Below are positions 61,701 to 64,000 of a stretch of DNA of 64,000 bases, one piece after another. The notes beneath the pieces were generated by a model. The model was not told the origin of the DNA and did no database searches. It was given only the letters and a program-made list of their open reading frames with translations. Origin of the DNA: Bradyrhizobium oligotrophicum S58 (GTDB lineage Bacteria; Pseudomonadota; Alphaproteobacteria; Rhizobiales; Xanthobacteraceae); assembly GCF_000344805.1 (NCBI RefSeq), contig NC_020453.1, forward strand, positions 3,443,001-3,507,000, given 5' to 3'. Position numbers and translations under genes: made by a program. Positions within the stretch are counted from its first letter, which is position 1. Each line of letters begins with the position of its first letter.

Positions 61701-63467
61701 CACGTGCGCGCCGCCGCCAACTTCTCGACCTGGGACGACGACCCGCAGAAGCCGGCAGCCGGTTGCGCCACCACGGCCAGGTCGGTGGTTCCCGCTCAGG
61801 CTCCGGTCGTCAAGGCTGTGACGCCGGCCTCGACCGCCAACCGGACCATGACCGCGGCAACGGCAGCTGGTGCTGCAGCGGGTACGAGCGCTGCGCCGGC
61901 CACATCTCAGGCGCCAGCTGCGGCGGGTGCTGCGGCCAAGCCTGCGGCGACGAGCAGTTCGACTTTGTTGTTCAGCAGTAAGCCGCTGGCAAATACAGCT
62001 GGGACGTCGATGACCACCACAGCGGGGTCCGAAGCAGGGACGGCCACCGTTGCGCCGGGGTCCGCCAAACCCGACAGCTCAGCGACAGCTGCTGGCGCGG
62101 CGGCATCCGTGCAGCTGTCGCCGGGCACGTCGCCTCGAATGAGCTTGACGGCACCGCTTGCGCCGAACGATCCGCGCAGCAAGCTCTTGCCTCCGATCGA
62201 TACGACCAGCACTGACACAGCTGAGGCTCAGAACGCAGGCCGGCTTCCGTCGCTGTTGCCGACTATCAATCCAAGGGCAGGGCTTGCAGGGTCGAGCGCC
62301 GGGGAAGCCGGCTCCAGATTCAGCCACTCGATGGCGCAGGGGCCGTGTGCATCGTGCCACAACGGAACGAGCGCGCCTGGCAAGCCGCCGAAGCACATTG
62401 CGACGGCTGCGCCGTGCGAGACCTGCCATAAGAGCACGACGACGTTCAGCGGAGCCCGCTTCAGCCACACCGGAGCGGCGGCAGCCTGCGCGAGCTGTCA
62501 CAACGGCATGACTGCGACCGGCAAGCCGCAGAAGCACGTTGCGACGAACGCGCCGTGCGAGACCTGCCACAAGAGCACGACGACGTTCAGCGGAGCGCGC
62601 TTCAGTCACACCGCGACGACGGCGGCTTGTGCGAGCTGCCATAACGGCATGGCCGCGAGCGGCAAGCCGCAGAAGCACGTCGCGACCAATGCGCCGTGCG
62701 AGACCTGCCACAAGAGCACGACGACGTTCAGCGGAGCGCGCTTCAGTCACACCGCGACGACGGCGGCCTGTGCGAGCTGCCATAACGGCATGGCAGCGAG
62801 CGGCAAGCCGCAGAAGCACGTCGCGACCAACGCGCCATGCGAGACCTGCCACAAGAGCACGACGACGTTCAGCGGCGCCCGCTTCAGCCACTCCGGCACG
62901 ATGGCGGCCTGCTCCAGCTGCCACAACGGATCATCGGCCGGCGGCAAGCCGCCGCGTCACGTGGTCACCAGCGCGCCATGCGAAAGCTGCCACAAGAACA
63001 CCGTGTCGTTCTCGGGCGCGCGGATGGATCACACCAGCCTGACCGCGCCATGCGTCAGCTGTCACAATGGCTCGAATGCGACCGGCAAGTCGCCGAAGCA
63101 CTTCGTGACCAACGTCCCCTGCGAGAGCTGCCACCGGACGGTCAGCTGGAGCTCGATCAACTACCGGCATATGTCGACGAGCTATCCGAATCACAGTGCC
63201 GCCATCGGCTGCACGGCCTGTCACAGCGGCAACTCGCAAGCCGTCTTGTTCAAGTTCGCGGCCTACAAGCCCGACTGCGCCGCCTGTCACGCCAGTGATT
63301 TCCGGCCGCAGCAGCACGCCAAGCTCGTGAAGCCGGCGCCGATGGACTACACCGTCGCCGAGCTCAAGGACTGCACCGGCGCGTGCCATATCTATGCTGA
63401 CAAGTCGCAGACCACCATCGTCACCCGCCGCCAGCGGCAGCATCGGGTCAATGGAGGTGGCTGGTGA
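55737..63467 (+). CDS. Giant repeat-built multihaem cytochrome c (85 CxxCH + 1 CX3CH)
   Basis: A 2,576-residue exported protein. TTG 55737 has GGAG six bases upstream, and the product opens with a signal peptide (core WLLAGVLLAFAFAGQAAA). Counted by eye: 7 CxxCH in an N-terminal cap (residues about 59-205), 60 in fifteen tetra-haem repeats (218-1905), 4 in a diverged sixteenth unit, then an Ala/Thr/Ser/Pro-rich linker (about 2005-2200), then 14 CxxCH in a C-terminal cap from 2204 and a final CX3CH at 2546. Each tetra-haem unit has four further His (PPH, MNH, PNH, FKH), one per haem. I know no characterised protein of this form; a haem wire for long-range or extracellular electron transfer is the likely role. 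Confidence 0.93.
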   Translation: MGSCYSKRGLLARASHRLVRWLLAGVLLAFAFAGQAAAQSSFDHLSTGFPLTGSHVGVECSSCHVGGRFKGTQTQCASCHNGAQTAGMSVNHPMTTRRCESCHQTSTWKDVRAIDHTQAKASCTTCHNGVMALGKPKNHITTAAQCDVCHRSTASFRVRMKMDHAGIVAGCANCHDGATARGKSGNHLQTNLPCESCHTSTASFAGAGFKHAATDTSCATCHNGKTALGMTTPPHIPTGTLQCSNCHTNTAASFTSYTMNHTAVATARCDSCHNGSFTGQGSKGALGTASYPNHVATGGADCVSCHAKAASGFTSWGGAAFKHAATDTNCSSCHNGKTALGMTTPPHIPVTGIQCSNCHSNTAAAFDVYTMSHAAVSASRCDSCHNGGYTDQGNTGALGTKSYPNHVATNGQDCITCHATAASGGFKSWGGAGYKHAATDTNCATCHNGKTALGMTTPPHIPTGTLQCSNCHTNTAASFTTYTMNHAAVATARCDSCHNGSFTGQGTKGALGTASYPNHVATGGADCVSCHAKAASGFTSWGGAAFKHAATDTNCATCHNGKTAQGMTTPPHIPTGTLQCSNCHSNTAASFTTYTMNHAAVSTARCDSCHNGSFTGQGTKGAMGTASYPNHVATGGADCVSCHAKAASGFTSWGGAAFKHAATDTNCATCHNGKTALGMTTPPHIPTGALQCSNCHTNTAASFTSYTMNHAAVATARCDSCHNGSFTGQGTKGAMGTASYPNHVATGGADCVSCHAKAASGGFTSWGGAAFKHAATDTNCATCHNGKTAQGMTTPPHIPTGALQCSNCHTNTAASFTSYTMNHAAVATARCDSCHNGSFTGQGTKGALGTASYPNHVATGGADCVSCHAKAASGFTSWGGAAFKHAATDTNCATCHNGKSALGMTTPPHIPTGTLQCSNCHTNTAASFTTYTMNHAAVSTARCDSCHNGSFTGQGTKGALGTASYPNHVATGGADCVSCHAKAASGGFISWGGAAFKHAATDTNCATCHNGRTALGMTTPPHIPTGTLQCSNCHTNTAASFTTYTMNHAAVATARCDSCHNGSFTGQGTKGAMGTASYPNHVATGGADCVSCHAKAASGGFTSWGGAAFKHAATDTNCATCHNGKTAQGMTTPPHIPTGTLQCSNCHTNTAASFTTYTMNHAAVATARCDSCHNGSFTGQGSKGALGTASYPNHVATGGADCVSCHAKAASGGFTSWGGAAFKHAATDTNCATCHNGKTAQGMTTPPHIPTGTLQCSNCHANTAASFTTYTMNHAAVSTARCDSCHNGSFTGQGTKGAMGTASYPNHVATGGADCVSCHAKAASGGFTSWGGAAFKHAATDTNCATCHNGKSAQGMTTPPHIPTGTLQCSNCHSNTAASFTTYTMNHAAVSTARCDSCHNGSFTGQGTKGAMGTASYPNHVATGGADCVSCHAKAASGFTSWGGAAFKHAATDTNCATCHNGKTALGMTTPPHIPTGALQCSNCHSNTAASFTTYTMNHAAVSTARCDSCHNGSFTGQGTKGAMGTASYPNHVATGGADCVSCHAKAASGFTSWGGAAFKHAATDTNCATCHNGKTALGMTTPPHIPTGALQCSNCHTNTAASFTSYTMNHAAVATARCDSCHNGSFTGQGTKGAMGTASYPNHVATGGADCVSCHAKAASGFTSWGGAAFKHAATDTNCATCHNGKSAQGMTTPPHIPTGTLQCSNCHTNTAASFTTYTMNHAAVATARCDSCHNGSFTGQGTKGALGTASYPNHVATGGADCVSCHAKAASGGFTSWGGAAFKHAATDTNCATCHNGKTALGMTTPPHIPTGTLQCSNCHTNTAASFTTYTMNHAAVATARCDSCHNGSFTGQGTKGAMGTASFPNHVATGGADCVSCHSKAASGGYVSWGGAAFTHSAANTNCSTCHNGSSAKGLTTPPHIPVTGVQCSNCHSNTAASFATYTMSHAAVHATRCDSCHNGSYRGQGRKGAQGPDHSAKAQDCGCCHVRAAANFSTWDDDPQKPAAGCATTARSVVPAQAPVVKAVTPASTANRTMTAATAAGAAAGTSAAPATSQAPAAAGAAAKPAATSSSTLLFSSKPLANTAGTSMTTTAGSEAGTATVAPGSAKPDSSATAAGAAASVQLSPGTSPRMSLTAPLAPNDPRSKLLPPIDTTSTDTAEAQNAGRLPSLLPTINPRAGLAGSSAGEAGSRFSHSMAQGPCASCHNGTSAPGKPPKHIATAAPCETCHKSTTTFSGARFSHTGAAAACASCHNGMTATGKPQKHVATNAPCETCHKSTTTFSGARFSHTATTAACASCHNGMAASGKPQKHVATNAPCETCHKSTTTFSGARFSHTATTAACASCHNGMAASGKPQKHVATNAPCETCHKSTTTFSGARFSHSGTMAACSSCHNGSSAGGKPPRHVVTSAPCESCHKNTVSFSGARMDHTSLTAPCVSCHNGSNATGKSPKHFVTNVPCESCHRTVSWSSINYRHMSTSYPNHSAAIGCTACHSGNSQAVLFKFAAYKPDCAACHASDFRPQQHAKLVKPAPMDYTVAELKDCTGACHIYADKSQTTIVTRRQRQHRVNGGGW
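56388..61451 (+). repeat. Fifteen head-to-tail coding repeats of 336/339 bp
   Basis: Fifteen units of 112 or 113 codons (seven of 112, eight of 113, total exactly 5,064 bp) run in frame from CATCH codons at 56388 to CSTCH codons at 61452. Units differ by few residues, for example Thr/Ser/Ala after CSNCH, Ala/Ser in VATAR/VSTAR, TKGAL/TKGAM, and one extra Gly (AASGF/AASGGF). Near identity at DNA level points to recent unequal crossing-over or gene conversion; copy number may vary between strains. Confidence 0.95.
62415..63119 (+). repeat. Five coding repeats of exactly 141 bp (di-haem module)
   Basis: CETCH/CESCH codons recur at 62415, 62556, 62697, 62838, 62979 and 63120, each 141 bp apart. 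Each 47-residue unit has two CxxCH and two further His (FSH, QKH). The N-terminal cap has the same module, with CxxCH codons at 56031, 56172 and 56316 (141 and 144 bp). Confidence 0.92.
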
Positions 63468-64000
63468 TGCGCGGCCGCTCCGGACAAGTCGCGGCTGCGA
63501 GGTCGGCGGGATGGCGGATCAGTCTGCTGTCCGTCTTTCTTGCACTCCTGCTCGATGGCGGCTTCGGCGTCGCACCGGCCCAGCCGGTCATCGATCAGTT
63601 CGTCGCCGGCGCGAACGCCACCACGGTCGGAAACTGCAGCCTCCTGCGCGTCAATTTTCACGTCCGTGTCCGCTACACCGGGCATTTTCCGCTTGATCAG
63701 GGCAGCCAGCTCAGCGTCTCGCTGCAACTGGTGGATCGGGACGCCATCATGGCGCGGCGCCTGGTCAGGCGCGAAGGCGTGCGTGTCGACAATGCCCAGG
63801 GCTCCGGCATCCAGGACGTCTATCTGACGCTCGATCAGAACAGGGGACCGATCCTCGTCGTCCAGCTTGCCGGCGAGTTCGCCTACCAGATCGTGCAGTC
63901 CGGCAGCTTCGAGCAGGTGGCGATCGTGATTGCCCGAAAGGGCCCGGTGTCGGCTTGCAAGGTGAAAGCCCTGGTGCCGAACGTGGCCGCTCCGGATGCG
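63467..64000 (+). CDS. Exported protein following the giant cytochrome (runs off window)
   Basis: ATG 63467 overlaps the giant cytochrome stop codon by one base (TGATG), so the two are co-translated. The visible 178 residues begin with a basic leader and hydrophobic segment (ISLLSVFLALLLDGGFGVAP), a signal peptide. A strand-rich domain follows: NCSLLRVNFHVRVRYTGHFP, then SQLSVSLQLVDRD and GPILVVQLAGEFAYQIVQSG. It has two Cys but no CxxCH. It may be an outer-membrane or surface partner of the cytochrome; the visible part does not match a family I can name. Confidence 0.85.
   Translation, partial: MRGRSGQVAAARSAGWRISLLSVFLALLLDGGFGVAPAQPVIDQFVAGANATTVGNCSLLRVNFHVRVRYTGHFPLDQGSQLSVSLQLVDRDAIMARRLVRREGVRVDNAQGSGIQDVYLTLDQNRGPILVVQLAGEFAYQIVQSGSFEQVAIVIARKGPVSACKVKALVPNVAAPDA

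Noticed and set aside
43089-64000. Mobile-element origin of the redox island from direct evidence
   Set aside because: No integrase, transposase, tRNA or attachment-site repeat is visible at either side within the window, so transfer is only a suggestion.

Overview
The window reads as chromosomal DNA of a high-GC alphaproteobacterium, most likely Bradyrhizobium or a close relative. This is an inference from gene content (ATP12-type F1 chaperone, HWE-type histidine kinase, DUF3775 and host-attachment family proteins, many small exported hypothetical proteins) and from dispersed palindromic intergenic repeats of the type common in that genus. I saw no rRNA, tRNA, CRISPR array or insertion sequence.

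Positions 1-20,000 hold mostly unlinked housekeeping and exported-protein genes: a GMC-like oxidoreductase cut by the left edge, four alpha/beta hydrolases, an RluA-family pseudouridine synthase, an ATP12 chaperone, a FliK-like/FlhB-like pair, a class D beta-lactamase, a propionyl-CoA carboxylase beta subunit, an ArsR-type regulator divergent from a NIPSNAP-type gene and a PEP-mutase/isocitrate-lyase family gene, and a TRIC-family channel. Positions 20,000-36,100 carry a fused indolepyruvate ferredoxin oxidoreductase, a PAS/HWE kinase, and a thiolase-DUF35-MaoC-SDR-DHDPS-NUDIX run that looks like acyl-CoA metabolism, its genes separated by palindromic repeats. A large PAS histidine kinase follows, preceded by a textbook alphaproteobacterial LexA (SOS) box. 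Positions 36,300-42,800 hold small hypothetical genes and an acyltransferase.

Positions 43,000-64,000 form one coherent redox island and are the main discovery. Rightward genes encode a membrane protein with two bis-His b-haem sites, an 18-haem exported cytochrome c, a giant exported cytochrome of 2,576 residues with 85 CxxCH motifs plus one CX3CH, and an exported protein that overlaps the giant gene's stop codon and runs off the window. Leftward genes encode a membrane-anchored Fe-S flavoprotein whose TrxR-like domain appears circularly permuted, a secreted Sel1/ankyrin protein, a ccmF-ccmG-ccmH-ccmI set lacking ccmE, and an OmpR-type two-component system. The simplest reading is a transmembrane electron conduit with its own haem-attachment machinery and regulator: NAD(P)H or ferredoxin electrons would pass through the flavoprotein and b-haems to the 18-haem protein and then to a repeat-built haem wire. 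The parts are visible in the sequence; the electron path and terminal acceptor are inference.

The giant cytochrome is built from two related modules. A 47-48-residue di-haem module occurs at both ends, and a 112/113-residue tetra-haem module is repeated 15 times head to tail in the centre (exactly 5,064 bp). Each module carries one extra histidine per haem, as expected for bis-His coordination.
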